Shown here: piece after piece, positions 24,104 through 34,459 of the stretch
How positions within the stretch are numbered: position 1 is the stretch's first letter
Layout of the letters: each line of letters opens with the position of its first letter
Origin: Bradyrhizobium frederickii
Lineage (GTDB): Bacteria > Pseudomonadota > Alphaproteobacteria > Rhizobiales > Xanthobacteraceae
Assembly (NCBI RefSeq): GCF_004570865.1
Contig: NZ_SPQS01000004.1
Span: 62,001 to 126,000 of the forward strand
Length of the DNA stretch: 64,000 nucleotides
Reading direction: 5' to 3'
Translations under genes and position numbers: made by a program
The notes under the pieces: model-generated
What the model was told of the DNA's origin: nothing
Databases searched by the model: none
Seen by the model: the letters and a program-made list of their open reading frames with translations, nothing else

Positions 24104-24757
24104 TCACACCGCCTCTAGCTGATCCGCCGCGCGCTTCTTCTTCGGCTTGGACTGGCCAAGCAGCGGGCCTGCCGTGAGCGCCGCCGTATCGGCCACGCCC
24201 GGATCGCGCGAGATCATCGCCGCGACGATCGCGCCATCGATCAGGAGGCCGAGCTGATGGGCCAGCACGGCGGGCTCGCTCGAGCCGAGCTCGGCGGCGA
24301 GCTTCTCGATGTGGCCGAGCACGATCTTCTTGTGCTTCAGCGCGATGTTGCGGAACTGCTTGGCGTCCTTGTCGTGCTCGCCGACCGCGTTGATGAAGGG
24401 GCAGCCGTAGAAGCGCTCTTCGGCGAACCAGCTCTTCAGCGCCGGAAAGATGCGCGTCAGCTTGGCCTGCGCGTCGCCGCCGCCTTCCTCCATGGCGGCG
24501 ATGAACCATTCGCGCCACTGCTTGCCTTCGCTCTCCAGCACCGCGTTGACGAGATTGGTCTTGGAGCCGAACAGCTTGTAGAGCGTGGTCTTCGCGGTGC
24601 CGGCCTCCTCGATGATCGCATCGATGCCGGTGGCGTTGATGCCGTTCTTGCAGAACAGATGCGTCGCGGCACTGAGCAGGCGCCCACGCGCGGATTCGTC
24701 GTCGCCTGCGCCGGCGTGCGGCGAGTTCGCGTTCTTCTTCGATGACGTCTTTGCCAT
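24104..24757 (-). CDS. TetR-family transcriptional regulator
   Basis: 217 residues. N-terminal helix-turn-helix at about 25-72 (LLSAATHLFCKNGINATGID, GTAKTTLYKLFGSKTNLV), then a ligand-binding helical domain with a CPF motif (ERFYGCPFINAVGEHD). Such CPF-containing TetR proteins are common next to redox or acyl-CoA genes. Starts at ATG 24757 (a TTG lies nine bases upstream). Divergent from the OsmC operon; a palindromic operator lies in between, so it most likely represses that operon. Confidence 0.88.
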   Translation of the reverse strand: MAKTSSKKNANSPHAGAGDDESARGRLLSAATHLFCKNGINATGIDAIIEEAGTAKTTLYKLFGSKTNLVNAVLESEGKQWREWFIAAMEEGGGDAQAKLTRIFPALKSWFAEERFYGCPFINAVGEHDKDAKQFRNIALKHKKIVLGHIEKLAAELGSSEPAVLAHQLGLLIDGAIVAAMISRDPGVADTAALTAGPLLGQSKPKKKRAADQLEAV

Positions 24758-24955
24758 AGTCTGCAACTTAATCGCAGCTGCATCACATCAGCAAGCCGCA
24801 TCTGTCCCGCGCTGAAAAGATTCGCATCCGCTCAGTCATCTGCTCCGCCTTTGAGCAGGAGGGGGCTGACCACTCCGCAGGCAGCGACGCTTAAGCGGCT
24901 CCAATGCCTCGCATTTCGCTTTTGGCCGCCTTTGGCACGGCCTATGCAAGAAAAC

Positions 24956-24969
24956 AGACCGTTCGGTAT
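24956..24969 (+). promoter_or_regulatory. candidate TetR operator
   Basis: AGACCGTTCGGTAT: an inverted repeat ACCG-TT-CGGT of the size and form of TetR operators. It lies 35 bp before the OsmC start codon and in the spacer shared with the divergent TetR gene. Confidence 0.6.
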
Positions 24970-25003
24970 CCTACCGATTTCCACTTCTGCCAGGGAGAAG
25001 CTG

Positions 25004-25546
25004 ATGACTGCCGTCGTTCAAAAGACAGTGCTGACGGGGTGCCTTGCGCCCATCGACAAGAATGGCCTCGAGCAACTGATTGCGAGCGGCAAGGCCAACC
25101 CGAAGGTCGTCAAGACCTTGAAATGCAAGACGGTCGCCGAAGGAAAATTCCGCCACGCCAACTACATCCGCAACCTGCCGCCCTACATCGTCGACGAGCC
25201 GCCGGGGCTGCTCGGCGACGACACCGCGCCCAATCCGTCGGAAGCCTCGCTCGCCGCGCTCGGCTCCTGCCTTGCCGTCGGCCTGCACGCCAACGCCGTG
25301 CACCGCGGCTGGATCGTCAACAAGCTCGAGCTCGAGCTCGAAGGCGACCTCAACATCACCGCGGTCTGGGGCACCGGCGACACCTCCGACAAGCCGGTCG
25401 GCTTCACCGACGTGCGCGTCAAGGTCGACATGGAATGCGAGGGCATCGCGCAGGACGAGATCAACGCCCTGGTCGCCCATGTGAAGAAATGGTCGCCGGT
25501 CGCCAACACCTTCACCCGGCCGGTCAATCTCGAGGTCGGCATCTAG
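25004..25546 (+). CDS. OsmC-family protein
   Basis: 180 residues of OsmC/Ohr fold. The first redox cysteine is in SLAALGSCLAVGLHANAV. At the usual second site (CPVSNT in relatives) this protein has KKWSPVANTF, so the peroxidatic/resolving pair is incomplete; the role is therefore probably not plain hydroperoxide reduction. ATG 25004 is preceded by AGGGAGAAG. First gene of a three-gene operon with an acyl-CoA-dehydrogenase-like protein and a rhodanese. Confidence 0.85.
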   Translation: MTAVVQKTVLTGCLAPIDKNGLEQLIASGKANPKVVKTLKCKTVAEGKFRHANYIRNLPPYIVDEPPGLLGDDTAPNPSEASLAALGSCLAVGLHANAVHRGWIVNKLELELEGDLNITAVWGTGDTSDKPVGFTDVRVKVDMECEGIAQDEINALVAHVKKWSPVANTFTRPVNLEVGI

Positions 25547-25581
25547 CAGGCGGCAATCAGGACAAGGTGCGGGAGACGATC

Positions 25582-26715
25582 ATGGGTTCACTGGCTTTAT
25601 CGCGGGTCGACGTTCTGGATCAGCCCGCACCGTCCATTGCAGGTGAGGTGGCGCGGATCGCGCGGGAGCAGCTCGCCCCGCTTGTCGCCGGCATCGACGA
25701 CGGTTCGGTCTATCCGGTCGAGGTGCTGCGCAAGTTCGGCGAGGTCGGCGCCTGGGGCAGTCACGTGCCCCACGAAGGTCCTGCCGATCTGCGCTGCGCC
25801 ATCCAGGCGATGGCGGCGATCGGCGAGGTCTGCGGGGCGACCGCCTTCATGGCCTGGTGCCAGAACACGTTGGTCTGGTACGCCGCCAACTCGACCAATA
25901 TGAAATTGGCGAAACGCTTCGGCGATGCCTTCTCGACCGGCCGCGTCCTCGGCGGCACCGGGCTCTCCAACCCGATGAAGAGCTTCTTCGGCATCGAGAA
26001 GCTCAAGCTGAAGGGGCGCAAGGTCGAGGGCGGCTACATCGTGCGCGGTGCGCTGCCCTGGGTCTCCAACCTCGGCCCGGACCATTATTTCGGCACCATC
26101 TTCGAGCGTGAGGACGACCAGGGCACAGCAAACGGCGAGCCCGCCACTGTGATGTTTCTCGCGGATTGCGCGGACCCTGCGATCACCCTGACGCCGTGCA
26201 AGCCGTTCCTCGCCATGGATGGCACCGGCACCTATGGCGTCCAGTTCCGCGACGTCTTCGTGCCGGACGAGCTGATTCTCGCCGATCCCGCCGGGCCGTT
26301 CGTCAAGAAGATCCGCGCCGGCTTCATCCTGCTGCAGGCCGGCATGGCGCTCGGCCTCATCAAGGACTGCATCAACATCATGGGCGAGGTTGATGGTCCC
26401 CTCGGCCATATCAACCGTTATCTGCCGCAGCAGCCGGTGCATTTCGGCGATCTCGCCGCCGAGATCGAGGCCGAGACCATGGCGCTGGCTCGCGATCCCT
26501 ACAACGAGGAGGAGACCTACTGGCGCAAGGTGATCGCGCTGCGCTTGCGCGCCGGCGAAGCCAGCGTCGCGGCGGCGCATGCGGCGATGCTGCATTGTGG
26601 CGCGCGCGGCTATTTGAAGAGCCACCGCGCGCAGCGGCGCCTGCGCGAGGCCTATTTCGTCGCGATCGTCACGCCGGCCACCAAGCAGCTGCGCAAGATG
26701 CTCGCTGATTCCTGA
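25582..26715 (+). CDS. acyl-CoA dehydrogenase-like flavoprotein
   Basis: 377 residues of acyl-CoA dehydrogenase fold: helical N-terminal domain (IAREQLAPLVAGIDDGSVYP), middle beta domain (GGTGLSNPMKS, YIVRGALPWVSNLG) and helical C-terminal domain. The usual C-terminal flavin/active-site segment ending in EGT is replaced by REAYFVAIVTPATKQLRKML, so a dehydrogenase reaction is not assured; group D flavin monooxygenases and desulfurisation enzymes share this fold. ATG 25582 follows GGGAGAC. Second gene of the operon. Confidence 0.82.
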   Translation: MGSLALSRVDVLDQPAPSIAGEVARIAREQLAPLVAGIDDGSVYPVEVLRKFGEVGAWGSHVPHEGPADLRCAIQAMAAIGEVCGATAFMAWCQNTLVWYAANSTNMKLAKRFGDAFSTGRVLGGTGLSNPMKSFFGIEKLKLKGRKVEGGYIVRGALPWVSNLGPDHYFGTIFEREDDQGTANGEPATVMFLADCADPAITLTPCKPFLAMDGTGTYGVQFRDVFVPDELILADPAGPFVKKIRAGFILLQAGMALGLIKDCINIMGEVDGPLGHINRYLPQQPVHFGDLAAEIEAETMALARDPYNEEETYWRKVIALRLRAGEASVAAAHAAMLHCGARGYLKSHRAQRRLREAYFVAIVTPATKQLRKMLADS

Positions 26716-26767
26716 GCTTCACGAGTCCACCCCAGAAGACCACTTAACCTCAACGGAGAGGCTGCCA

Positions 26768-27646
26768 ATGACGGACGTTCTGATCTCTGCCAGCGAACTT
26801 GCCGATCTCTTGAAGACGGAGCCGTGTGTCGTGATCGACACCCGCAATCCCGATGCCTATGCCGCCGGGCACCTGCCGGGTGCCGTGAACGTGCATGAGA
26901 TTTTCACCTTTCTTGCGACTTCGACGCCCGAGGGCATCAGCGAGCTGAAGACCAAATTCGCCGACGCCTTCGGTGCCGCCGGCCTCTCCGGCAAGGAGAC
27001 GGCCGTGATCTACGAGCAGTCGATGAATTCCGGCTTCGGCCAGTCCTGCCGCGGCTACTATCTGCTCACCATGCTCGGCTATCCCAAGGTCAAGGTGCTG
27101 CACGGCGGCTTCGACGCGTGGGCCGCCGCGGGTCTACCGGTGACGAAGGAAGTGCCGGCGCCGGCGAAGGCCTCGTTCGCGATCGTGCCGGAGGCCGGCG
27201 ATATCCTGATCGACGCCAAGACCATGCTCGCCGCGGTCGGCAAGCCCGGCATCGCCATCCTCGACGTGCGCGACGTCGACGAATGGATCGGCGACAGCTC
27301 GTCTCCGTACGGCAAGGATTTCTGCCCGCGCAAGGGCCGCATCCCCGGCGCAGTGTGGCTGGAATGGTACCGCATGATGAAGCCGACCGCGGAAGGCCCG
27401 CGCTTCAAGTCCAAGGACGAGATCCTGGCGGAATGTGCCACAGTCGGCATCACGCCGGCGACACCGGTCTACCTCTACTGCTTCAAGGGGGCGCGTGCCT
27501 CGAACACGTTCCTCGCACTGAAGAACGCGGGAGTGAACGACGTGCGGATGTATTTCGGCTCCTGGAACGAATGGTCGCGCGATCCGTCGCTGCCGATCGA
27601 GCAGGGCTTGCCGATTGCATCCGGCGTCACCACCAAGGCGGCCTGA
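26768..27646 (+). CDS. two-domain sulfurtransferase (rhodanese)
   Basis: 292 residues, two rhodanese domains: the first (VVIDTRNPDAYAAGHLPGAV) is structural, the second carries the active-site loop CFKGAR (YLYCFKGARASNTFLAL). The Lys/Arg loop points to thiosulfate rather than mercaptopyruvate as donor. It transfers sulfane sulfur, for example to cyanide to give thiocyanate. GGAGAGG precedes the ATG. Last gene of the OsmC operon and neighbour of the cyanate locus. Confidence 0.88.
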   Translation: MTDVLISASELADLLKTEPCVVIDTRNPDAYAAGHLPGAVNVHEIFTFLATSTPEGISELKTKFADAFGAAGLSGKETAVIYEQSMNSGFGQSCRGYYLLTMLGYPKVKVLHGGFDAWAAAGLPVTKEVPAPAKASFAIVPEAGDILIDAKTMLAAVGKPGIAILDVRDVDEWIGDSSSPYGKDFCPRKGRIPGAVWLEWYRMMKPTAEGPRFKSKDEILAECATVGITPATPVYLYCFKGARASNTFLALKNAGVNDVRMYFGSWNEWSRDPSLPIEQGLPIASGVTTKAA

Positions 27647-27763
27647 GCGCGCGCCTCGTCCTTCGAGACGACCGCTTCGCGGTCTCCTCGGGATGAGGCT
27701 AAGTGGCATCGGTGTCTGTTGCTTCCGTTGCCGCGCACGCTGCCCTCATCCTGAGGCGCCCGC

Positions 27764-29713
<1,950 letters not shown>

Positions 29714-29714
29714 T

Positions 29715-29726
29715 GCGAAATCTCGT
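29715..29726. promoter_or_regulatory. third activator half-site
   Basis: GCGAAATCTCGT repeats the half-site of the inverted repeat at 29734-29766 and overlaps the leader of the activator gene, fitting autoregulation. Confidence 0.45.
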
Positions 29727-29733
29727 AATTGAA

Positions 29734-29766
29734 CTACGAAATCTCGTTTATCACGAGTTTTCGTAG
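29734..29766. promoter_or_regulatory. inverted repeat, candidate upstream activator site
   Basis: CTACGAAATCTCGT, a 5-bp spacer, then ACGAGTTTTCGTAG: 14-bp arms with one mismatch per arm. Its centre lies about 100 bp before the expected start of transcription from the sigma-54 promoter at 29824, a normal distance for an enhancer-type activator site, and about 37 bp before the activator's own start codon. Confidence 0.7.
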
Positions 29767-29823
29767 CGGCCAAGCGCGACTGAAAATGCTGCGTCCTCAA
29801 GGCACTGGCCGTTGTGACGGCCG

Positions 29824-29839
29824 TGGCATGCTCCTTGCG
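29824..29839 (+). promoter_or_regulatory. sigma-54 (RpoN) promoter
   Basis: TGGCATG-CTCC-TTGCG fits TGGCACG-N4-TTGCW with exact GG/GC spacing and one change in the -24 box. Transcription would begin near 29850, giving a leader of about 23 nt that holds the AGGAGG ribosome site of the first transport gene. Confidence 0.8.
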
Positions 29840-29872
29840 TAATTACTCCTGCAACGACGCGCAGGAGGGCCG

Positions 29873-31252
29873 ATGTCCACGTTCGACAATCCGTTTGATC
29901 CCGATCGCAACCTTCGAGCCGGCTGCGCCTGCGGCCAGCATCGTTCTGCTGCAGAGCACGAGCAGGCGGCAGCGCTACGCTGCGAGCCGGTGGAGAGCGA
30001 GGAAAAGCGCTACGAGGGCGTGGTCGCCTCCGCCGTGATGCGCGCGATGTTTCCGCAGGACGTGGCGCGGCGTGCTTTCCTGAAGTCGGTCGGCGCATCG
30101 ACTGCGCTCGCGGCACTGTCGCAGTTCTTCCCGCTCAAGACGGCGACCGAGGTGTTTGCGCAAGGAGGCGCCCCCGAGAAGAAGGATCTCAAGGTCGGCT
30201 TCATCCCGATCACCTGCGCCACGCCCATCATCATGGCGGCGCCGCTGGGCTTCTATTCCAAGCACGGTCTCAACGTCGAAGTGGTCAAGACCGCCGGCTG
30301 GGCCGTGATCCGCGACAAGACCATCAACAAGGAATACGACGCCGCCCACATGCTGGCGCCGATGCCGATCGCGATCTCGCTCGGCCTGGGCGCCAACGCC
30401 ATTCCGTTCGCTGTGCCTGCGATCGAGAACATCAACGGGCAGGGCATCGTGCTCGCGACCAAGCACAAGGACAAGCGCGATCCGAAGGACTGGAAGGGCA
30501 TGAAGTTCGCCATCCCCTTCGACTATTCCATGCACAATTACCTCTTGCGCTATTATCTCGCCGAACACGGTCTCGACCCCGATACCGACGTGCAGCTGCG
30601 CTCGGTGCCGCCGCCGGAGATGGTGGCGAATTTGCGCGCCGACAACATCGACGGCTTCCTCGCGCCCGACAACATCTGCCAGCGCGCGATCTACGACGGC
30701 GTCGGCTTCATGCACCTGTTGTCCAAGGAGATCTGGGACGGTCATCCCTGCTGCAGCTTCGCCGCCAGCCGCGAATTCATCACGACAGCGCCGAACAGCT
30801 TTGCGGCGCTGACGCGGGCCATCGTCGATGCCACGGCCTTCGCGTCGAAGGCGGAGAACCGCAAGCAGATCGCGGAAGCGATCGCGCCGGCCAATTACAT
30901 CAACGCGCCGGTCACGGTGCTGGAGCAGGTCCTGACCGGCACTTACGCTGACGGCCTCGGCGGGGTGAAGACCGACGCCAAGCGCGTCGATTTCGATCCG
31001 TTCCCCTGGCAGTCCTTTGCGGTCTGGATGCTGACGCAGATGAAGCGCTGGGGTCAGATCAAGGGCGACGTCGACTACAAGGCCGTGGCCGAGCAGGTGT
31101 ATCTGGCAACCGATACCAAGAAGCTGATGACCGAGATGGGTCTGTCGCCACCGGCGAGCGCCTACAAATCGTTCGCGGTGATGGGCAAGACTTTCGATCC
31201 GGCCAAGCCGGAGGATTACGTGGCGAGCTTCAAGATCAGGAAGGCGTCGTGA
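29873..31252 (+). CDS. cyanate/nitrate-type ABC transporter substrate-binding protein
   Basis: 459 residues of the NrtA/CmpA/CynA family: KVGFIPITCATPIIMAAPLG and MLAPMPIAISLGLGA are family signatures. Cyanate is inferred from the cyanase gene in the same operon. The Tat motif RRAFLK is at residues 66-71, so export is by the Tat system. In front of it is a 65-residue extension holding CACGQHR (C18, C20, H23), H29 and C37, a possible metal site. The AGGAGG five bases before ATG 29873 supports the long start. First gene after the sigma-54 promoter. Confidence 0.88.
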   Translation: MSTFDNPFDPDRNLRAGCACGQHRSAAEHEQAAALRCEPVESEEKRYEGVVASAVMRAMFPQDVARRAFLKSVGASTALAALSQFFPLKTATEVFAQGGAPEKKDLKVGFIPITCATPIIMAAPLGFYSKHGLNVEVVKTAGWAVIRDKTINKEYDAAHMLAPMPIAISLGLGANAIPFAVPAIENINGQGIVLATKHKDKRDPKDWKGMKFAIPFDYSMHNYLLRYYLAEHGLDPDTDVQLRSVPPPEMVANLRADNIDGFLAPDNICQRAIYDGVGFMHLLSKEIWDGHPCCSFAASREFITTAPNSFAALTRAIVDATAFASKAENRKQIAEAIAPANYINAPVTVLEQVLTGTYADGLGGVKTDAKRVDFDPFPWQSFAVWMLTQMKRWGQIKGDVDYKAVAEQVYLATDTKKLMTEMGLSPPASAYKSFAVMGKTFDPAKPEDYVASFKIRKAS

Positions 31253-31274
31253 TGGCGAGCGCTCTCTCGCCGTC

Positions 31275-31402
31275 GTCGTCCCGGCGAACGCCGGGACCCA
31301 TACCGCGGAATCCATCGATCCTGATCGGTGGGAGCACCGAGCAACGAGTCTTCGCCAAACTTCTCCCTGGGGTTATGGGTCCCGGCGTTCGCCGGGACGA
31401 CA
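31275..31402. repeat. palindromic repeat family D inside the cyanate operon
   Basis: Two perfect hairpins, GTCCCGGCGAACGCCGGGAC and GTCCCGGCGTTCGCCGGGAC, lie about 100 bp apart and are themselves inverted (GTCGTCCC... and ...GGGACGAC ends). They fill the spacer between the binding-protein and permease genes. Confidence 0.9.
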
Positions 31403-31428
31403 TGTGACATGTGGAGAGGTCTCGCACG

Positions 31429-32268
31429 ATGACATCCTCCCTCCGTCTCCGCGCCGGCCTCGTCTCGATCGCGCTGCTCGCCGCGTTTCTCGGCGTCTGG
31501 CATCTCGCCACGCGCTCGACCGGCACCGCGGCGACGATGAGCCCGGAATATGCCAAGCTGATGGGGCTGACCGCGACGCAAGGCAAGTCCGCCATGCCCG
31601 GGCCGCTCGATGTCGGCGCCAAGCTCTGGGAGCATCTGAAGCGGCCGTTCTACGACAACGGACCGAACGACAAGGGCCTCGGCATCCAGCTCGCTTATTC
31701 CATCGCGCGCGTCGGCACCGGCTATCTGCTGGCGGTGCTGGTCGCGATCCCGCTCGGTTTCCTGATCGGCATGTCGCCGCTGCTCAGCAAGGCGCTCGAT
31801 CCCTTCATCCAGGTGCTGAAGCCGATCTCGCCGCTGGCCTGGATGCCGCTCGCGCTCTACACCATCAAGGATTCCTCGATCTCCGCGATCTTCGTCATCT
31901 TCATCTGCTCGATCTGGCCGATGCTGCTCAACACCGTGTTCGGCGTCGCCAGCGTGCGCAAGGAATGGATCAACGTCGCGCGCACGCTCGAGGTCGGCAC
32001 CGTCAGGCGCGCCTTCACCGTGATCCTGCCCGCAGCCGCGCCGACGATCCTGACCGGCATGCGCATCTCGATCGGCATCGCCTGGCTCGTCATCGTCGCC
32101 GCCGAGATGCTCGTCGGCGGCACCGGCATCGGCTATTTCGTCTGGAACGAGTGGAATAACCTCTCGATCACCAACGTCATCATCGCGATCCTCCTGATCG
32201 GGATCGTCGGCATGCTGCTCGACCAGATCCTCGCGCGCTTCACGCGCATGGTCACGTTTCCGGAGTAG
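31429..32268 (+). CDS. ABC transporter permease (cyanate/nitrate type)
   Basis: 279 residues, about six transmembrane helices, of the NrtB/SsuC/TauC class. The EAA-type loop (EWINVARTLEVGTVRRAFTV) contacts the ATPase. ATG 31429 follows GGAGAGG; the upstream GTG 31411 has no such site. Separated from the binding-protein gene by a 176-bp spacer with hairpins, and five bases before the ATPase gene. Confidence 0.92.
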   Translation: MTSSLRLRAGLVSIALLAAFLGVWHLATRSTGTAATMSPEYAKLMGLTATQGKSAMPGPLDVGAKLWEHLKRPFYDNGPNDKGLGIQLAYSIARVGTGYLLAVLVAIPLGFLIGMSPLLSKALDPFIQVLKPISPLAWMPLALYTIKDSSISAIFVIFICSIWPMLLNTVFGVASVRKEWINVARTLEVGTVRRAFTVILPAAAPTILTGMRISIGIAWLVIVAAEMLVGGTGIGYFVWNEWNNLSITNVIIAILLIGIVGMLLDQILARFTRMVTFPE

Positions 32269-32273
32269 GCGCG

Positions 32274-33197
32274 GTGTCCGACAAGTTCATCTCCATCGAA
32301 GCGATCGCAAAGCGCTATCCCGGCGCAGGCGGCGCCACGACCACCGTGTTCGAAAATCTGTGGCTGTCGATGGCGCGCGGCGAGTTCGCTTGCGTGATCG
32401 GGCATTCCGGCTGCGGCAAGACCACGGTGCTCAACATCCTCGCCGGCCTCGATGCGCCGAGCGAGGGCGCGGTCATCGTCGACGGCCAGGCGATCTCCGG
32501 CACCAGCCTCGACCGCGCCGTGATCTTCCAGAGCCATGCGCTGTTGCCCTGGCGCACCGTGCTCGGCAACGTCGCCTACGCCGTCAGCTCAAAATGGCGG
32601 AGCTGGGACCGTGCCAAGGTCAAGGCGCACGCGCAGAGCTTCATCGATCTCGTCGGTCTCACCGGCTCCGAGCACAAGCGGCCCTCGGAACTGTCGGGTG
32701 GCATGAAGCAGCGCGTCGGCATCGCGCGGGCGCTGTCGATCACGCCGAAGATGATGCTGATGGACGAGCCGTTCTCGGCGCTCGACGCGTTGACGCGCGG
32801 CACGCTGCAGGACGAGGTCCGGCGCATTTGCCTGGAGACCGGGCAGACCGCGTTCATGATCACTCACGACGTCGACGAGGCGATCTATCTCGCCGACAAG
32901 ATCTTCCTGATGACCAATGGGCCCGGCGCGGTGCTCGCTGAGGTGGTCCAGAACCCGCTGCCGCGGGATCGCGGCCGCACCGATCTGCACCGCCATCCGC
33001 TCTACTACGCGCTGCGCAACCACATCATCGATTTCCTGGTGACGCGCAGCAAGACCTTTACGGCCGAGACACCCGATCACGATCCGCGCAACGTGCCGGT
33101 GGTGCACATCGGCAAGCCCGGGCTGACGATCGCCTCGAACGGCGAGGAGCAAAGACAGACCTGGATACCCGGGCCCAGTCCCGGACTCACCGCCTAA
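32274..33197 (+). CDS. ABC transporter ATPase (cyanate/nitrate type)
   Basis: 307 residues. Walker A GHSGCGKTT, signature LSGGMKQRV, Walker B MMLMDEPFSALDA and the H-loop MITHDVDEA are intact. The C-terminal 50 residues extend past the domain (TAETPDHDPRNVPV onward) and have no clear counterpart in other NrtD-type proteins. GTG start. Third gene of the operon. Confidence 0.93.
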   Translation: MSDKFISIEAIAKRYPGAGGATTTVFENLWLSMARGEFACVIGHSGCGKTTVLNILAGLDAPSEGAVIVDGQAISGTSLDRAVIFQSHALLPWRTVLGNVAYAVSSKWRSWDRAKVKAHAQSFIDLVGLTGSEHKRPSELSGGMKQRVGIARALSITPKMMLMDEPFSALDALTRGTLQDEVRRICLETGQTAFMITHDVDEAIYLADKIFLMTNGPGAVLAEVVQNPLPRDRGRTDLHRHPLYYALRNHIIDFLVTRSKTFTAETPDHDPRNVPVVHIGKPGLTIASNGEEQRQTWIPGPSPGLTA

Positions 33198-33211
33198 CAG
33201 GAGACCCAGAC

Positions 33212-33700
33212 ATGAAACGCGAAGACCTCACCGAGAAGCTGCTCGACATCAAGCGCGAGAAGGGCTGGAGCTGGAAGCACATCTGCGAGAAGATCGGCGG
33301 CTATTCCGAGGTGTTGATCGTCGGCGCGATCATGGGCCAGATGAAGCTGACCAAGCCGCAGGCGGCCAATGCCGGCGAGCTGTTCGGCCTGTCGAAGGCC
33401 GAAGTCGCGATGCTGAACGAGGTGCCGATGCGCGGCACCGGCACGCCGATGCCGCCGACCGATCCGCTGATCTACCGCTTCTACGAGATGGTGATGGTGA
33501 ACGGCCCGGCCTGGAAGGCGCTGATCGAGGAGGAGTTCGGCGACGGCATCATGTCGGCGATCGACTTCGACATGGGGATCGAGCGCGTCGCCAACCCGAA
33601 GGGCGACCGCGTCAAGATCACCATGAGCGGCAAATTCCTGCCGTACAAATATTACGGCGCCAGCGGAAACGTGCCGGAGTACGGCTTCAAGGAAGAGTGA
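33212..33700 (+). CDS. cynS: cyanase (cyanate hydratase)
   Basis: 162 residues, slightly longer than E. coli CynS (156). Decomposes cyanate and bicarbonate to ammonia and carbon dioxide. The catalytic triad is intact: R89 and E92 in IYRFYEM and S115 in GIMSAIDF, each exactly seven positions before the E. coli numbers (96, 99, 122). The decamer-forming N-terminal helical domain is present. AGGAGA lies before ATG 33212. Last gene of the sigma-54 operon; it lets the cell use cyanate as nitrogen source and removes its toxicity. Confidence 0.97.
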   Translation: MKREDLTEKLLDIKREKGWSWKHICEKIGGYSEVLIVGAIMGQMKLTKPQAANAGELFGLSKAEVAMLNEVPMRGTGTPMPPTDPLIYRFYEMVMVNGPAWKALIEEEFGDGIMSAIDFDMGIERVANPKGDRVKITMSGKFLPYKYYGASGNVPEYGFKEE

Positions 33701-33708
33701 GGTTGGGG

Positions 33709-33787
33709 GTCATTCCGGACGCCGCGTCAGCGGCGATCCGGAATCTCCAGATTCCGGGTTCGGCTCTGCGAGCCGCCCCGGAATGAC
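33709..33787. repeat. palindromic repeat family E, copy 1
   Basis: Outer arms GTCATTCCGG / CCGGAATGAC with inner hairpins (GCCGCGTCAGCGGC; GGCTCTGCGAGCC). It starts nine bases after cynS and may serve as its 3' end. A second copy is at 58204-58301. Confidence 0.85.
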
Positions 33788-33813
33788 GGTGTGTGTAGGG
33801 GATGCGCGGGCGC

Positions 33814-34137
33814 TTATTTCCCCGCCTTCACCTCGCCGGCCGCAACCGCGAGCAGCTCGCTCATCTTGGCCCGAATCGCCTGCTCGGTGACGGCGACGTT
33901 CTTGGCGGCGAAATCGGCCGTCAGCTTGCGCAGGACGTCGGCATCGCCGGCCTCCTCGAAGTCGGCCGCGACGACCTCCTTGGCATAGGCGGTGGCGGCA
34001 TCGCCGGACATGCCGAGCTTTTCGGCCGCCCACAGCCCGAGCAGCCGGTTGCGGCGGGCCTCCGCCTTGAACTTCTGCTCCTCGTCGAGGGCGTATTTCT
34101 TCTCGAAACCTTCCTGGCGCTTGTCGAACTCGCTCAT
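33814..34137 (-). CDS. zeta-type F1-ATPase inhibitor (DUF1476)
   Basis: 107 residues of the DUF1476 family: MSEFDKRQEGFEKKYALDEE and FKAEARRNRLLGLWAAEKLG are its signature. The Paracoccus homologue is the zeta subunit, an inhibitor that blocks ATP hydrolysis by the F1FO ATP synthase through its N-terminus. ATG 34137 is the family start; the upstream frame is Cys- and Arg-rich noise. Convergent with cynS. Confidence 0.85.
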   Translation of the reverse strand: MSEFDKRQEGFEKKYALDEEQKFKAEARRNRLLGLWAAEKLGMSGDAATAYAKEVVAADFEEAGDADVLRKLTADFAAKNVAVTEQAIRAKMSELLAVAAGEVKAGK

Positions 34138-34459
34138 GCCTTGTTCCAAATCCCCTGCTGAATGGCGCGGAGCCTTCCGTTGCGGCGCCCCGGCTGCATG
34201 CCTACATAGATAGCACGAATCGGCAAAACAACGGGCCGTTAAGCCGCAGGCAAGACGGTATAAGTTGGCGCCGGACGGCCGGATCGATTGTGCTCGGACA
34301 GCCAATCGGATAGGTTGCCTGAAGTCTTGGTTCCCGTTCTGTTTCCAAGGGTTTATGAATGGGTTCCGGGCCGTTCACGGCAGCTCCGCTGTGGGTCATA
34401 AATCCTGGTAATCGGAGCACACCAAATACATGGATTTCAACAAAACACGGTACATCCCC
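34138..34459. other. divergent spacer before purC, no gene
   Basis: About 320 bp between the zeta inhibitor and purC. It must hold both promoters. I see no operator or repeat that I can name. Confidence 0.45.
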
